From Liriodendron chinense (lineage: Eukaryota; Streptophyta; Magnoliopsida; Magnoliales; Magnoliaceae), in the NCBI GenBank assembly GCA_003013855.2, contig PVNU02000853.1, positions 124,001 to 188,000 on the forward strand: DNA of 64,000 nt. Reading direction: 5' to 3'. Each line of letters starts with the position of its first letter. Positions within the stretch are counted from its first letter, which is position 1. The position numbers and the translations under genes are program-made. Below the pieces are notes generated by a model that made no database searches, had not been told where the DNA came from, and worked only from the letters and a program-made list of their open reading frames with translations. Below, in pieces: positions 20,534-32,476 of the stretch.

Positions 20534-22128
20534 CTAATCCTTGCCAGACGGGCCAGCACCGTCACCTCCGACCCGCTCCTCCTCCTCCTTCTCCTCCTCG
20601 TCTTCGTCCACTGGCGTAAGGTCAAGGGTTGGGAAGTGCTTAAGCACGAGGCGTCTGTACTCCTGAAGTCCGTTATTGTACAAATCTTCAGAAATAGCAG
20701 ACAAGTTTTCGTACTCAGCCTTCACCCCATTAATCTCTGCCAGGTGCTTTAGCTGGACCTCTTTCAGAAGCTTGGCCAGGTGCACCTTCTCTTCCTCAGC
20801 CGTCTTCAAAGCAGCTTCGAGGGATTCGGCCTTATTCCCGTCGGATACGGCCTTGGTCTCAGCCTCCTTCAGAGCCTCTTCTAGAGACTGGACCTGAGCT
20901 TGGGATACTTCCAGCTCTGATTGCGCCACCTTCAGCTCGGACTGGGAAGACTCCAGCTCGGATCGGGTGGACACCAGTTCGGATCGGGAAGACGTCAGCT
21001 CGGACTGAGTTTCCTTCAGAAGAAGGACGCATTTGTCCAACTCAGCCTTCGTGGCTTCAGTCTTCTTCTTCCAAGAAGCGGCAGCAGCTAGAGCCTTCTG
21101 CGCCTGGTGGTTTCGCTCGGCCATCACCTTACGGATCATGATAAGTGCAGCCGAATCTTGTGAAAGTAATGCGGTTAGCAAGCAACACAGAAAGCGTCAC
21201 AAGTATATGGGAAAGAAAATAAAGGAGTTCGTAAAGTTACCCTGAGGCAGCTCTCTAGCACCACCCCAACCATCTGATCCGGGTCAGAAGAGGCTATAAT
21301 ATTCAAGTCTTGAGGGATGGCATGGTTAACACGCATGTACGCATTGATGCCCTCCATCCAATTTGAATACTGCTCCGTCAGTGGAGGCATCTTGACCCGG
21401 TCCTCTCGTTGCACAGCCGAGGCAGCACGAGGTCGAAGAGGTTGAGAAGAGGAGGCACCCGCAGCAGGTCGGTCAGGTCCAGCTGCTGCAGGAGGGGAGG
21501 TCTGAGAAGAGACGGTTGGAGGCACGGATATGTGGATGGGTTCAGCCCGAGAGCCCGAGCTATCTGGCACATTGATCACCGGCTCATCAGCAGATGTCGC
21601 CGGGGTAGCCGTTCGCTCGGTTCTGGGCCCCATTGGCTCGGTTCTGGGCCCCGTTAGCTCGGTTCTGGGGCCCGTTAGCCCGGTTCTGGGCTCCGTTGGC
21701 CCTGTTCTGGGCTGCGCAGAGTCCGAGCTGGGAAGTTGTCCTGAACCGCAAACGAAGGATTGGGGCAGGCGAGACGGTCCCTACGCCTCTGCAGTAGCCG
21801 CCCTCTTCCTAGGGGGCTCAGTAGAGCTCTGCCCTCGGTCTAGAAACCGAGCTAGAATCCTCCGCTTGGAGATTGCCTTCGGAGCCATTCCTATAAAAAA
21901 AAAAACAAAAGGAAAGAAAAAACGTGAGGACAGCGAAGCGACGAGCAGAAAAATAAATCATTAGCTCAGCTACCGACCTGATTCAGCAATGGAGTTGAGT
22001 GTGATTACTTTCCGGAAGTCCCTCTCTGCAGAAGGTACGGCTCGGGCTTTGTGGATCTGTCTCTCTTCAACTACAGATAACGCCACCCGAATGGTCGCCG
22101 ACACTGAAGAAAGAACCAATACATGAGT

Positions 22129-22184
<56 letters not shown>

Positions 22185-22925
22185 TATTTTTCGAAAGAAT
22201 TGGAAAAAACAGTTAGGTCGGGACTTCATCCGACCTGGCAGAGCGAAGTCGGCTCGGACTGGAAATTTCAGGGGTTGAGGCTCGTCCGGCGCGCACTCCC
22301 AACTGCCCGACGCGAAGAACCACTTCCTCTTCCAAGTTTTGGTGGAGGAAGGCATACAGGTGATAATCGAGCCACCCTGGCCCGGCAACGACGAAAAATA
22401 ATAAAGTCCTTGGCCACCCAAGGACTTGAGGATATACATGGAGAAAAGTTCATTGGAGGTAAACTCCCTATTTCCTAGTCTCCACCAGAGTATGTAGCAT
22501 CCGACCATGCACCTCCATGCATTCGGCTGCAATTGGCTCGGAGATAGACCTAAGACGCTAAGGACCTCCCTCACGAAAGGATGTAAGGGTAACCTCAGCC
22601 CAGACTCTAGGTGCATCAAAGAGATAACCACCTCCCCGGCTCTGGGTCGGCTCGGCCTATCGGCTAGGTCAGGAACCCTAAAATCTATATAGTCAGGGAT
22701 TTCGTATATCTCCTTCGCAGCGTCCAGTTCTTCTTGGGAAATCTGCGAGATCATAGAATCTAATTCGAAGGGCTCTCTATTGGCCGTAGCACTGCCGGCA
22801 GCCGACTCAGGAGGCTCAGATTCTCCCTCTCCAGTGGCCTCTTCCACCCTTAAACCTGAATCCGATTCACTGGAACCTGCCCCCTCGTGACTAGAGGAGA
22901 GGTAAATCGGACTCACGGTCATCAT
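20534..22925 (-). pseudogene. Element II antisense gene, one nonsense codon
   Basis: Antisense to gag-pol. Exon 1 22925-22235 (phase 1, donor G|GTCGG) encodes a PF04195-like domain (LRLPLHPFVREVL and KWFFASGSWE visible). A short exon 22103-21978 follows, and a third exon starts at 21890 after TATAG. Its frame hits a TAG at 21783-21781, after which the open frame continues through GPRTE repeats (about 21720-21600) to about 21240. The last part (21181-20534) is a strong coiled coil with repeated SELxS units and an acidic tail. The first intron contains an (AT)n run (22132-22181). Exon number differs from Elements I and III. Exon borders are my reading and need transcript support. Confidence 0.65.
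22132..22181. repeat. (AT)n microsatellite
   Basis: About 25 AT units in the first intron of the Element II antisense gene. Confidence 0.95.
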
Positions 22926-23580
22926 ACCTCACTCTGAGGATGGCCTCAGAGCATGAAGTCTCTGGCTCCGACATTTCTCAGATAAAAAAAAAAAGAGAGA
23001 TGAGGGGAAAAGTTCTTTGAAGAAAAGAAAAGGAGCGTACCAGAACACTGGCACAGTCGCTGGGGGGAAGAAAGTTGAAGAAAATGGGGAAGAAGAAAGA
23101 CCAGAGTGCGGGAACAGTAAGAAAATGGAGAAGGGTTTTCAGAATCTGGCCAAGTTTCAGATTTTATACTCGAGGAAGGATTTGGGCACTATTCAGGTCT
23201 CGCCGCATTCAATACGAAGGCAACACGTGGCAACTTTCTACTTGACGAATTCGAAAAGCTGCGCCGTTCAGGACACGTGGCAACTTTCTACTTGACGAAT
23301 TCGAAAAGCTGCGCCGTTCAGGACACGCGGCAACACTCTGTTCAGCTAAATCGTATCGGTGATATCGCGTCGTACGGAGAAATGATGACTCCTCGATATA
23401 TCAAGAGGTGCATTTAATGCCCTCGATAAATCGAGAGACGCATTTAATGCCGTTTTCCCGCCCATCAAAACGACGGCGCCGCGGAAACGAAACGACAAAA
23501 ATTATCTAGATCGGCAATCTCCTCTTAAGTTTTTACCCCCGAGCTGAGCAGAACACCCTCGAGGGTAAAAAGGGGGCTTC
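22926..23580 (-). promoter_or_regulatory. Putative promoter of the Element II antisense gene, with a 50-bp tandem repeat
   Basis: On the - strand GTATAAAATC (forward about 23161-23170) lies about 240 bp upstream of the antisense ATG. A perfect 50-bp direct repeat, 23223-23272 and 23273-23322, carries an ACACGTGGCA G-box core in each unit, with a degenerate third ACACGCGGCA after it. Two further CTCGATA(T/A)ATC...GCATTTAATGCC units lie at 23393-23453. Confidence 0.5.
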
Positions 23581-24184
23581 TGTTATGGGCAAAGATCCGA
23601 CCTGATAAAAAGCGCTTTCTACCGACCCGACGAGGACGAGCCGACCCATCTCAGGCCCCGGGTACGAGTCAGGTCATGTTAACCCGATGAAAACTGGTCG
23701 GCTCGGTCCGATGTAATGAAGGTTATCTTAAGCAAGCTGAGCTGTAAAACCGTAATCTTGAGCTCACTCCAAGATATCAGGAGAAAAGATCGACATCCCC
23801 AGCTTTTAGGGATAAGGATCTTCGATTGTTATACGCAGATCCTAAGATCCCGGGAACCCAACTGGCAGTCTGCTAGAATTACGACTCTTCAGAGGGTAAG
23901 CAATCTCGCAACCTAAGTCTATAAATAAGGATATTCTCGCCATTATCAAGGTACGCAAGCTAGTATCGATCTATACTAAAAAATATCCGATTACTCAATA
24001 TCACTGACTTAGGCATCGGAGGGTCTTTGGCTGGACCCCAGCCACCCCCCTTATCCTCTGTATTCTTTTGCAGGATCTGAGGATTTCGTCATCTCCGTCC
24101 TTTTATACCGGAAGCCTAACTCCATTCAACTATTCAGATCATATATCTACATCTTCGTCTGTTGACCAATTTTTGGCATCAACA
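23581..24184 (+). repeat. 3' LTR of Element II
   Basis: 604 bp, about ten differences from the 5' LTR. Preceded by the polypurine tract AAAAAGGGGGCTTC at about 23567-23580. Confidence 0.95.
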
Positions 24185-24568
24185 GATACCATACTAAATT
24201 CCCTCCTTTAAGAGGATTCTAAGACTACTTCCATTGGATTTTCTTTTTCCTGGGTCAAAGGAATTGGATGCAGTGGTGGGTGATACATCGATTGTGGCCA
24301 ACCGAACTCGGTACATAGAATACTCCCGACCTTTACACGGAAACAGGAGCGAGAATGGTGGTGCTTGAGAAGCGAGAAGAAGTAAAAGCTTGGATCTTTG
24401 TAAAGCCCTTCACAGGAACATTGTGGGTCTCGACAGGGGCCATTTTCTTGTACAATGGTATAATCGTGTGGTTAATAGAGAGCACCGACGATGAAGAAAA
24501 GCGCTTCTCCTTCAATCATATTGGCAACTTGATCTGGCTTTCCTTCACCACCCTTTTCCCCATTCATG

Positions 24569-25391
24569 GTGAGTAAGGATAGATAGATGCAGTAAGGTTG
24601 TAGGCCTAGGCCCACATGAATCTGAACTCCAGTTACGAGGAATTGCACCTGACCCATTAAAATCCGGTCAGACGCATTGAGTTCCTGTGGGCCCAGGTAC
24701 CAGTCCACAGGACACAAAGCCTCTAAATAAGGGGGCGGGTGGGATCCCTGGCTCTGAGGCCCACCGTGATATATGTGCCTTATATCCACGCCGTCCATCC
24801 ATTTTGAAAACTCGTTTTAGGGCGTGAACCCAAAAACGAAGCATATCCAAATCTCAGGTGGACCATAATACAGGAAACAGACTTTTGGTAAGCCACAAAA
24901 GTTTTGGATCTATCTGATATTTGTGTGGTCTCTTCATCCAGATCTTCAAAGACTTATCAACAGGTTGGGTGGCAAATAAACATTCCGGTGGCCCCCTTGA
25001 AGTTTTTAGTGGTGGGGATTCAATCATGACTGTTTCTTGTGATATGGTCCACCTAAGATTCGGATCTGCTTCATTTTTGGATCATGCCCTAAAATGAGCT
25101 GTCAAAATGGATGGACGGTGTGGATGTAAGGTGCATACATCACAGTGGGCCCCACAGTTACGGATCCACCCCAACCACACCCTCTAAATAAGTCGGCTGA
25201 AAAATCATCTTCATCATATTCTGGGCTTTGTCCTAATTAAATAGGTGACGGGGTACGTTACACAGTTCTAGACTCGTTGAGTCGACTCAGACTTGCGAGA
25301 GTCGACTCAACTCAGCTGAGTTTTCATACTGTTTTAGGTTGGCCCCACCGGGTAATCCAAATTCCAAACTGACCTTTTTCCCTTCTTCCAG
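24569..25391 (+). other. GLR-a intron 2
   Basis: Donor GTGAGTAAGG and acceptor TTCTTCCAG. Most of the intron is a foldback MITE (24730-25182). A GACTC-rich stretch (about 25265-25325) with several GTCGACTCA words has counterparts in intron 2 of GLR-b and GLR-c. Confidence 0.8.
24730..25182. mobile_element. Foldback MITE copy 1
   Basis: Inverted arms: GGGTGGGATCC...GGCCCACC on the left and GGGCCCCAC...GGATCCACCCC on the right. Internally CCGTCCATCCATTTTG pairs with CAAAATGGATGGACGG, and TTTTAGGGCGTGAACCCAAAAA pairs roughly with its complement before the right arm. No coding capacity. Related copies lie at 34930-35449, about 54540-54990 and 55050-55353. Confidence 0.7.
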
Positions 25392-25782
25392 GGGAGAAGC
25401 TGCGTAGCAGTTTATCTAAAATGGCAATGGTGGTGTGGCTGTTCGTGGCACTGATCTTGATTCAGAGCTACTCTGCTAACTTCACCTCAATGCTCTCTGT
25501 CGGGCGACTCAGACCGAGTGTGGTGGATGTCTACTCGTTGTTAAAGGCAAAGCAAAGGTGGGGTGCGACAAGAGCTCGTTCATGTCAAAGTACTTAGAAA
25601 TGGTGGGATTTGGCGCCGGATGCGTGGAAACGTACGACTTGGATGAGTACGCAGAAGCACTTTCAAGTGGGGCCATCAAAGCTGCTTTCCTTGAAATCCC
25701 ATCCCTTCAACTCTTCCTTGATGAGAACCCAAAGGGTTTTACTGCCATTGGGCCCACCTACGAAATTGGAGGATTCGCCTTT

Positions 25783-26388
25783 GTAAGTGTACTGCTCCCT
25801 CGTGTAAGGTGGACCAGATTGGCACACATATGCGAGATCTGGCCTCTTCATCTGTTGTGGAGCACTGTGATTGTGTGCTCTCGTATAGAAACCAGGCCTG
25901 TTAATTCATCAATTTGGCAACACGTGTATGTTGGATACGGGCTCTTGACGATCTTGTACCGTTCATGTTTCTCATCCAGGCGTGGCCCACTGGATAAGTG
26001 GACCATTCTGATTCATGAGCCAGGGCATGTTTACTACGTGCCTTACTTTATGAATAACTTGGACGTGGCAAATGTGCGTGCGTGCTCCAAAACCTGGCTT
26101 GGATTGAGCCCATGAACCAGAACTCGCCTGCGTCGCTCGAAAGGCCTAAAAAGCAAGCCTGGGACCTTAGCTTCTGCGCCCACTTGGGCCTTATAATTAA
26201 GGCCATAAATCAAGGACCGTGCCTGTACGCAGGCCTCGTTCGGGCCAAACCCTGTTAGTGGTGGATTGGGTCCGTCCAACCACCCAAAAAGCAACAGAAA
26301 TGAAAGAATAACTTTATTTATTTATTTATTTATTTATTATTTTTTTTTTTAATGAACTTACACTCTTCTCATGGACTACTTGCTTCAG
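25783..26388 (+). other. GLR-a intron 3
   Basis: Donor GTAAGTGTAC, acceptor TTGCTTCAG. Contains a (TTTA)n run at about 26313-26340 followed by a T-run. The first 250 bp are similar to GLR-b intron 3. No gene seen. Confidence 0.8.
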
Positions 26389-26764
26389 ATCTTCCAAAAA
26401 GGTTCAGATTATGTGCAAGAAGTCTCCTCTAAGACTGCGGGAAAACGGGACACTGCGGAGACTAGAAGAAAAGTTACTTTCTTCTTCCAAGCGTTCAAGT
26501 GTGGAAGCCGACCACAATGAGAATGACAGGCTCAGCCTAGACGGGTTTTGGGGACTCTTTGTGATCACAGGCAGCATTTCGACATTGGCTCTTGTTCTGT
26601 TCCTCGTGGGCCGACTCCGTGACAATTGGCAATGTCGGACCCGATCGGTGGGCCCAAGTGTAGAGCTGATATCCAGGCCCAACAGGATCCACAACAATGA
26701 TGATCAGAGCCCAGATCTCGCCGTGGTGGAGTTGCGGGATTTCAAAAGGTGCAACACAGTCTAG

Positions 26765-28530
26765 ATGACTTCACCTGATTACCCTTTACCATTGTGTTTG
26801 GTTCACTTGTAGATGAGGAATGCTCGTCGCAGGCTTGCATCTGCCGCGACCGAACATAAGCAACCCACATGTGAAAGATCCGAGCCATTCATCTAAGATC
26901 AGTCCAATCACATCTCTGAGAGTCACACTTGAACAAAACAAAAGGGTGTTAAAACGGATTTCCCACAAACCACATTCAAATACAAGTGCGGCTAGCCGGA
27001 TGAGTAGGTTGGCCTGATTTTTTGGACACTCACAATGGCGCCTGCTTGGCGTTTGAAGGTGTGCGTCTGTTTTTGCGGTCTTCCTCCGTGCAGATACCTG
27101 CTTTAGTACTCGGCTGTAAATATATATTGTGGTCCAATTCTTTGGGTGGTCCTCCTTGGCCCATTTTCACACGGGCACGGATTGGTACTCCCCCGCCCGT
27201 CCCGAGCTCCGCACAGGACTGGGCCTCTTGAGGGACCACCGTACGTGATGTATGGTTTTGTTTACACCATTCATCCATCCATCCTTTGATTCAAACTACA
27301 GTAACAAAAGTCATTATCGCTTCATTTTCCGTGTCTTTCCCTCTCTAGAAGGAGCTTAGAAATGAATGGGTTTTCTCACCAGCGTAGGCATTATCGTTTC
27401 ATTTTCCATGTAACTCCCTCTCCAGAGGGGTAGAAAATCATGGTTTTTTCTTCTTTGTCCCAGCCTGTGCATTTTCTCCGAAGCAATACCGCCTATAACT
27501 AACTACCCTCATCCAGCATTCAAATTACAATTATACCTTTGGCAATCGGTCCTTGCTGCACGACAAATGTATTATGCACCACATGAATTCATTTTCTGCC
27601 CGTCGCGACTCCGGATGGCCAACATCTGTCGCCCATCTGAGCCCATATGCTAAGATGATTTGATGACTTTAATCGTCAATATTGCTGGAACTACAATAGC
27701 TAAGCAGTCTCTTTATCATCATGGTCCGGTGATCATCCTGGTATTTGATTTCTGAAGAAGAATGTAGCTCGTTCAAAATCTTTTTCTTAGTGTTCTAAAA
27801 TGATCTACACATATCATGGTCAGGATGATCTCTTCAGGCTAATTTTCTTAAGAGGGCCCGTGGCATGGGTGGTTCAGTAATCCAGACCATTGGTTGGTTG
27901 CATTCCACCATGGATGGATGGACCTTGCTCCAAAACTTCCTAATGGGGATTCTCAACGAACACTACTGAAAGACTCACCATGAGGAATTATTTATTGCAT
28001 AGTCTACTAAATTTGTCAATTTTGACAATTGAGGCCTGTCATGGATGATCAAGACCATTGGTCTGTTGCATCCCACCATGAATGGACCATAAAAGGGAAA
28101 AAATCTGGGATTGGAGGATCCCAACAACCACTCTTGGAATGGTTTAGTGTTGAATATCCACCATTGTTTCATTTCTCTTCATTATGACATTGAGGAGATT
28201 TTTGAGGCATAGTTCAACAGAGCAATTGTCTGGATTACAAAAACATGGGCCTCAATCGTCAGAATTGAAACATAAAAAATAAAGGATGCAGATAATGTAC
28301 CAACCATTGATAGTGTGAAAGAGAAAAGATCTCCCCTATTTGAGTAGTGCAATATTTGATCACTGAACTACTTTCCTTTCAAAATGGGTCAACTATTTTC
28401 ATGGCCCACTGATTGTAAGGTTAGGATCTTCAAACCCTGAAGATTTTCAAGTAAGCCCCAACTGTCTATCTCATCATAGCAACAGTTTGGATAACCCATG
28501 CAACGATGGCCACACGAACACTGAATATCA
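26765..28530 (+). other. Intergenic region between GLR-a and GLR-b
   Basis: Host sequence. 26765-27125 is similar to the 3' flank of GLR-b (37204-37577). 27606-28530 is similar to 52427-52960 upstream of GLR-c, which supports tandem duplication of a unit of gene plus flanks. I see no coding region, and the short ORFs here look random. Confidence 0.75.
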
Positions 28531-28751
28531 GCAGAGGGGCATTCTCGTAATCTCATGGAATTGGAAATTTTTGCAATGGCTGGAATCACTAAAATCTTTG
28601 ACATTTGAGGCTTTTCCCAGAAGCTTGAATTGATGAATGAACATTGCATTTGGCCTATATAAGTCTTTTCGCTGTAACAGAAGGAAACGGGAAAGGAGGA
28701 TAAAAAAAAAAAAATTAAGAAGAAGCATAGGAAGAATTTCCCCTTGAAGAA
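28531..28751 (+). promoter_or_regulatory. Proximal promoter and 5' UTR of GLR-b
   Basis: GGGGCATTCTCGTAATCTCAT at about 28537, TTTGACATTTGAGG at about 28597 and TATA box CTATATAAG at 28655-28663, 89 bp before the ATG. Order and spacing match GLR-a and GLR-c. Confidence 0.65.
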
Positions 28752-29039
28752 ATGCCTCATGCTCTTCCTCCCCTCCATTTCCTCCTATTGCTTGGAGCAT
28801 TGGGAGGGTGGGCCACATCAACAAGTGCAAAGACTCTCAGAATCGGCGTTCCAGCAACATATCCAAACCCCAAGTATGTGACTATAAAATGCAACTGGAC
28901 TTCAAACGAGACATGTTTCAGCGGCCACGCCATCCACGTCTTCCGGTTGGTCTGGAAGAATCTACACAAAAACATAGACTATGAGTTCATTCCTTTCTAT
29001 GGCACCTACGACTCTTTGATCAAGCAAGTTTACTACAAG

Positions 29040-29933
29040 GTCAGTTCATTTGACTAGTTTCAGCAAGCGGCCCTTATTTTACAAGAAATGATCACATGCA
29101 GTGCACCTTTTGTACAGATATATAGGATATTCTACCTGTGATACACATTGGTGCTAGGAAAGAAATGGCTATGTCATAACTTATCACACGACCGCTGTAT
29201 CTAATCGAAATGTCCCAGACCCGAATTGTGAACTGGTCAGGCCAGGTCTTGGGCCTGACCTGTTTCCACACACTATACATTAATGATCTTGCTTAGAGAG
29301 AGAAGAGAACCATTAAGCAATTTTCAACCAACTGTATGCCACGAAAGCATAAGACCGATTGGTTTTGGGTGCAAAGTAGAGATAACCGTTTTCATTTCTC
29401 TTGCAACAATTAGGTGGTTGTGATAAAACCCAATTTGAAACATACATCCAAACATACTCTTCTTGTAATCAAAGTTCAGATGATTCAACCACAACTGCTG
29501 ATGAAAGCCTCGCAAGAATTTTGAAAAGGAACTCATTTTATGCCTAAAACAGTTCTGATCTAGCATTATTGAGGAATTAAGTTTCATTTTGGATGTGCAA
29601 GTGAATTGAGTTGCCAGCACATGGCAGTTTAGGTTTCTCACCTTCTGCTGGATATTAAAATGTTTGAGGTTTTAGGTCGCTGCTAAAGGTAAAAACATTG
29701 CCATATTTAGTAGATATTGCAATAACGGCTGATATACCTAGAATTCATAATGATAAGTTACCCTACAAATTGCAGTAATGTTTTATCCAACTTGAAAGAG
29801 ATTGAGATTCGGATCCCAGATGCTCAATTTGGTTGCTTCCTTTTCATCAGAAAATTTGCAATTCAAATAGATATTGCATCCAAACGCTCCCAAATAGATT
29901 ACTCGTAAGGTCATGAGTTCAAACACCCATCGT

Positions 29934-29972
<39 letters not shown>

Positions 29973-30134
29973 ATTTGTACGGAAAAAAGCCATCAATTTT
30001 CTCAATCAACATGCTCATGTGTTGTGCTTGTTTATTTTGCATTAATGAAGATACCATATATACGAAATTCCCTACTTTGAGAGGATATAATTCTAAGACT
30101 TTCATTGGGATTTTTTTTTTTCCCTGGGTCAAAG
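29040..30134 (+). other. GLR-b intron 1
   Basis: Donor GTCAGTTC, acceptor GGGTCAAAG. Contains a (GT)n microsatellite at about 29935-29971. Similar to intron 1 of the two paralogues in many short blocks; it represents the intron without a large insertion. Confidence 0.8.
29935..29971. repeat. (GT)n microsatellite
   Basis: About 18 GT units in intron 1 of GLR-b. Confidence 0.95.
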
Positions 30135-30401
30135 AAATTCGATGCAGTGGTGGGTGATACGTCGATTGTGGCCAAAAGATGTCAGTATGTGGAATACTCC
30201 AGACCTTACACAGAAACAGGAGTGAGAATCGTAGTGCTTGAGAAGCGAGAAGGAAAGGCTTGGATCTTCGTGAAGCCATTCACAAAAACATTGTGGATTT
30301 CAACAGGGGCCATTTTCTTGTACAATGGTATAATCATATGGTTAATAGAGAGTGCCGACAATGAAGAAAAGAGCTTCTCGTTCAATCATATTGGCAACTT
30401 G

Positions 30402-31244
30402 TGTTGTATTTTAAAAAAAAAAAATAAGAATTTTAAAATATTTATTTCAAATTTTCCTTTGAAAATGGTTTCCCTCCACAAGTTTGTTTTTGGAGTTTGT
30501 GCATTTTCTTTGTCCACATCGGAAAGAACAAAAGAAAAACAGCAAGTATAAAAGTAGAGGCTTTGCACATGGCTAGGCCCCTCAGGGGGCAGGTGAATTT
30601 TGGGTTTTGGGGGGGCTATGCACATTGAACCATACTATGCCAAAAACCACAACGCGCGTGCGCGCCCGCCGGCCGCCGAGCCGCGCCGTCGCCGGTGCCG
30701 GGATCGGGCTCGGGTCTGGGTCTGGGTCTACTGTGAGTATACTTGCGCACCTTCCTTTTGCTCCAATGACACTGAAATGTACTTACACGAACGGTCTTTT
30801 TTTTAAACGTCCAGAGAAGCGCTGTTCGATGGTCGCATCAGTTGTGTTTAAAACCAACGGACCTAACCCAATTCAAAACGGTGCATTAAGCACCTAATCA
30901 AGTCTATATATAGATCTGATTAATCCGTTTTAAAAAGATTCGAAAATCATTTTCTCTCTCAACTTTACTAAAGCTCTGGACTCTGGTTTGATTTTCTGTT
31001 TTTTCTGACTCACTGAGTCACTGCATCTCGAGTTTGCGGTATACTTGCTGGTTCGAGCCCTGTACGGCGAGTGCACAGCCGGGACTAGGGTGATAGTCGC
31101 GGTCCAAGGAGGGCAGATTTGGTTTCAAGCCCAGTGACTCGTCACGCCTCGACTCAGTGTTCTTCAAATCAATAAGTTCTTTACATTCTTTTTAATTTTA
31201 ATTTTTTAATATCTGTCAGTTGTTATCAACCTCTTATTACAACA
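30402..31244 (+). repeat. 5' LTR of Element V
   Basis: 843 bp, 88 bp shorter than the partner LTR, mainly through contraction of the GC-rich simple repeats (30655-30730) and several 1-base indels in its first 450 bp. TATA-like CTATATATAGATC at about 30903. Confidence 0.9.
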
Positions 31245-31419
31245 ATCTTGAAACCAAATTCAGGTTGAAAACAACAGACAGATTTTATTTCTGTGATCTT
31301 CTGTTGTCTGTTCCAATTTCAACTCGGAGCAGATTACAGTTCCTCTTGTGCTGTCTGTTCCAAACTTAATTCGGAACAGAATTTTACTCATTTCTCTTCA
31401 AACCAAAGTGAAGCACACA

Positions 31420-31646
31420 TGGCTACTATCACAGTTAATCCTACTACTGAACTGTCCAAGATTGAACCCTTCTCTGGACAGAATTATAAACGATGGAAAC
31501 AGAAAATCTCTTTTGCTTTACAAACCTTAAAAGTGTTTTACATTTTGTCTGATACATTTATAGTTGACCCAGCCAACCAAACTGAAGTTCAATATGCCAA
31601 TAATTGCAAACATTACATTCTGAATACCTTGTCAAATGAACTGTGA
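31420..31646 (+). pseudogene. Element V gag start (copia)
   Basis: Reads MATITVNPTTELSKIEPFSG, the usual start of copia gag, for about 75 codons, then a TGA. FSGQNYKRWKQKI is a typical gag motif. The rest of gag is missing by deletion. Confidence 0.8.
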
Positions 31647-31652
31647 AATCTC

Positions 31653-31931
31653 TTGGCAGATATACCTATTTGGCCAAAGCCTGTATCGACTGTATCTATT
31701 CATTGTGATTGCCAGGCAGCTATAGCCAGGGCTAATAGTAAGATCTACAATGGTAAAAGTAGACATATCAGACTTCGACATAATATTGTTAGACACCTGC
31801 TGACTGATGGTGTTATTACTATTGATTTCGTACGATCGAAAAAGAATCTGGCAGATCCTCTGACCAAAGGACTATCCAAAGGGTTAGTCATAGAAACATC
31901 GAAGGGAATGGGGTTGAGCCTAACATTATGA
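31653..31931 (+). pseudogene. Element V RNase H tail (copia)
   Basis: Encodes HCDCQAAIARA, RHIRLRHNIVRHLL and KKNLADPLTKGL, the C-terminal part of a copia RNase H, ending at a TGA. About 4 kb of pol expected upstream is absent, so a deletion joined the gag start to the pol end. Confidence 0.85.
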
Positions 31932-32476
31932 GCTACCAGTGTCGGCAACCCAACCTATACAAGTGGAGATCCCATGCGATAGGTTCAATGGGTAAACAAC
32001 AAGACACTAGGAGACTGGGAAGCACTGCAGTGATTTACCCCTTCCTGAGATGTACGCAGTGCAAACAGCAATGTTTGGGAGGATGAGTCTGAACTCTTAA
32101 TGAATCCATAACCAAGATTGGTGGTGTATCCTTTTGCTGTGTACACTTAATGGAATTCACCTATATGAGTGTGGAAGTTGAGGCCGCTTCCTATGAGATA
32201 TTAGGCTATTCTCTAGAGCGCTCATGAAAATCCAGGTAAAGGTGCATGGCCGAAACGCACCAAACCGCAGAACCAGCAGTATCGGAATAGTTGTGTGAGT
32301 GGCATGTATGGCCGTTTACGTTAAAGGGTTAGGTTAAAGACCGATAGTCACCTAATTCCTGTAAACCTGTCTTGCTTACTCTAAATGTTGATTAAAGTCC
32401 GATAGACATCAACACTATTACACAACTGTTCTACTCTAAACTCGAAATGTTTTGAAATTTGAAACATGTGGGGGAT

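Larger units (their letters stand above)
14266..24184 (+). mobile_element. Element II: Tat-type Ty3/gypsy LTR retrotransposon in GLR-a intron 1
   Basis: 604-bp LTRs at 14266-14869 and 23581-24184 start TGTTATGGGC and end ATCAACA. Target duplication GATAC at 14261-14265 and 24185-24189; the paralogous introns have one uninterrupted AAGATACCATA. The LTRs differ at about ten positions by eye, so it is older than Element I. It has gag, protease, reverse transcriptase, two RNase H domains and integrase on +, then a spliced antisense gene. Several stops and frameshifts make it defective. It lies in the same direction as the host gene. Confidence 0.95.
12722..26764 (+). pseudogene. GLR-a: glutamate receptor-like gene lacking the amino-terminal domain, frameshifted
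   Basis: Four exons by comparison with GLR-b: 12722-13012, 24261-24568, 25392-25782 and 26389-26764. Exon 1 gives a signal peptide (about 27 residues, Leu-rich core) directly followed by KTLRIGVPA, the start of ligand-binding half S1. Exon 2 covers the rest of S1, M1 (TLWVSTGAIFLYNGIIVWLI) and the pore loop. Exon 3 has M3 with SYSANFTSML and most of S2. Exon 4 has M4 (GLFVITGSISTLALVLFLVG) and the C-terminal tail. Such proteins are ligand-gated cation channels of plant membranes. Breaks: +1 base near 24331, -1 base near 25545, and 8 bases missing near 26427. Intron 1 contains the 9.9-kb Element II. Assembly error could explain single indels, but three make a pseudogene likely. Usual GLRs are about 900 residues. 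Confidence 0.85.

Noticed and set aside
25558..26115. 185-codon ORF in GLR-a taken as a separate gene
   Set aside because: It begins inside exon 3 after a frameshift and reads into intron 3; the GTAAGT donor at 25783 and the paralogues show where the exon ends.
29911..30279. ORF of 122 codons on the - strand across the GT repeat
   Set aside because: It reads through a (GT)n microsatellite and the intron-exon 2 border of GLR-b in antisense; no domain and no support.
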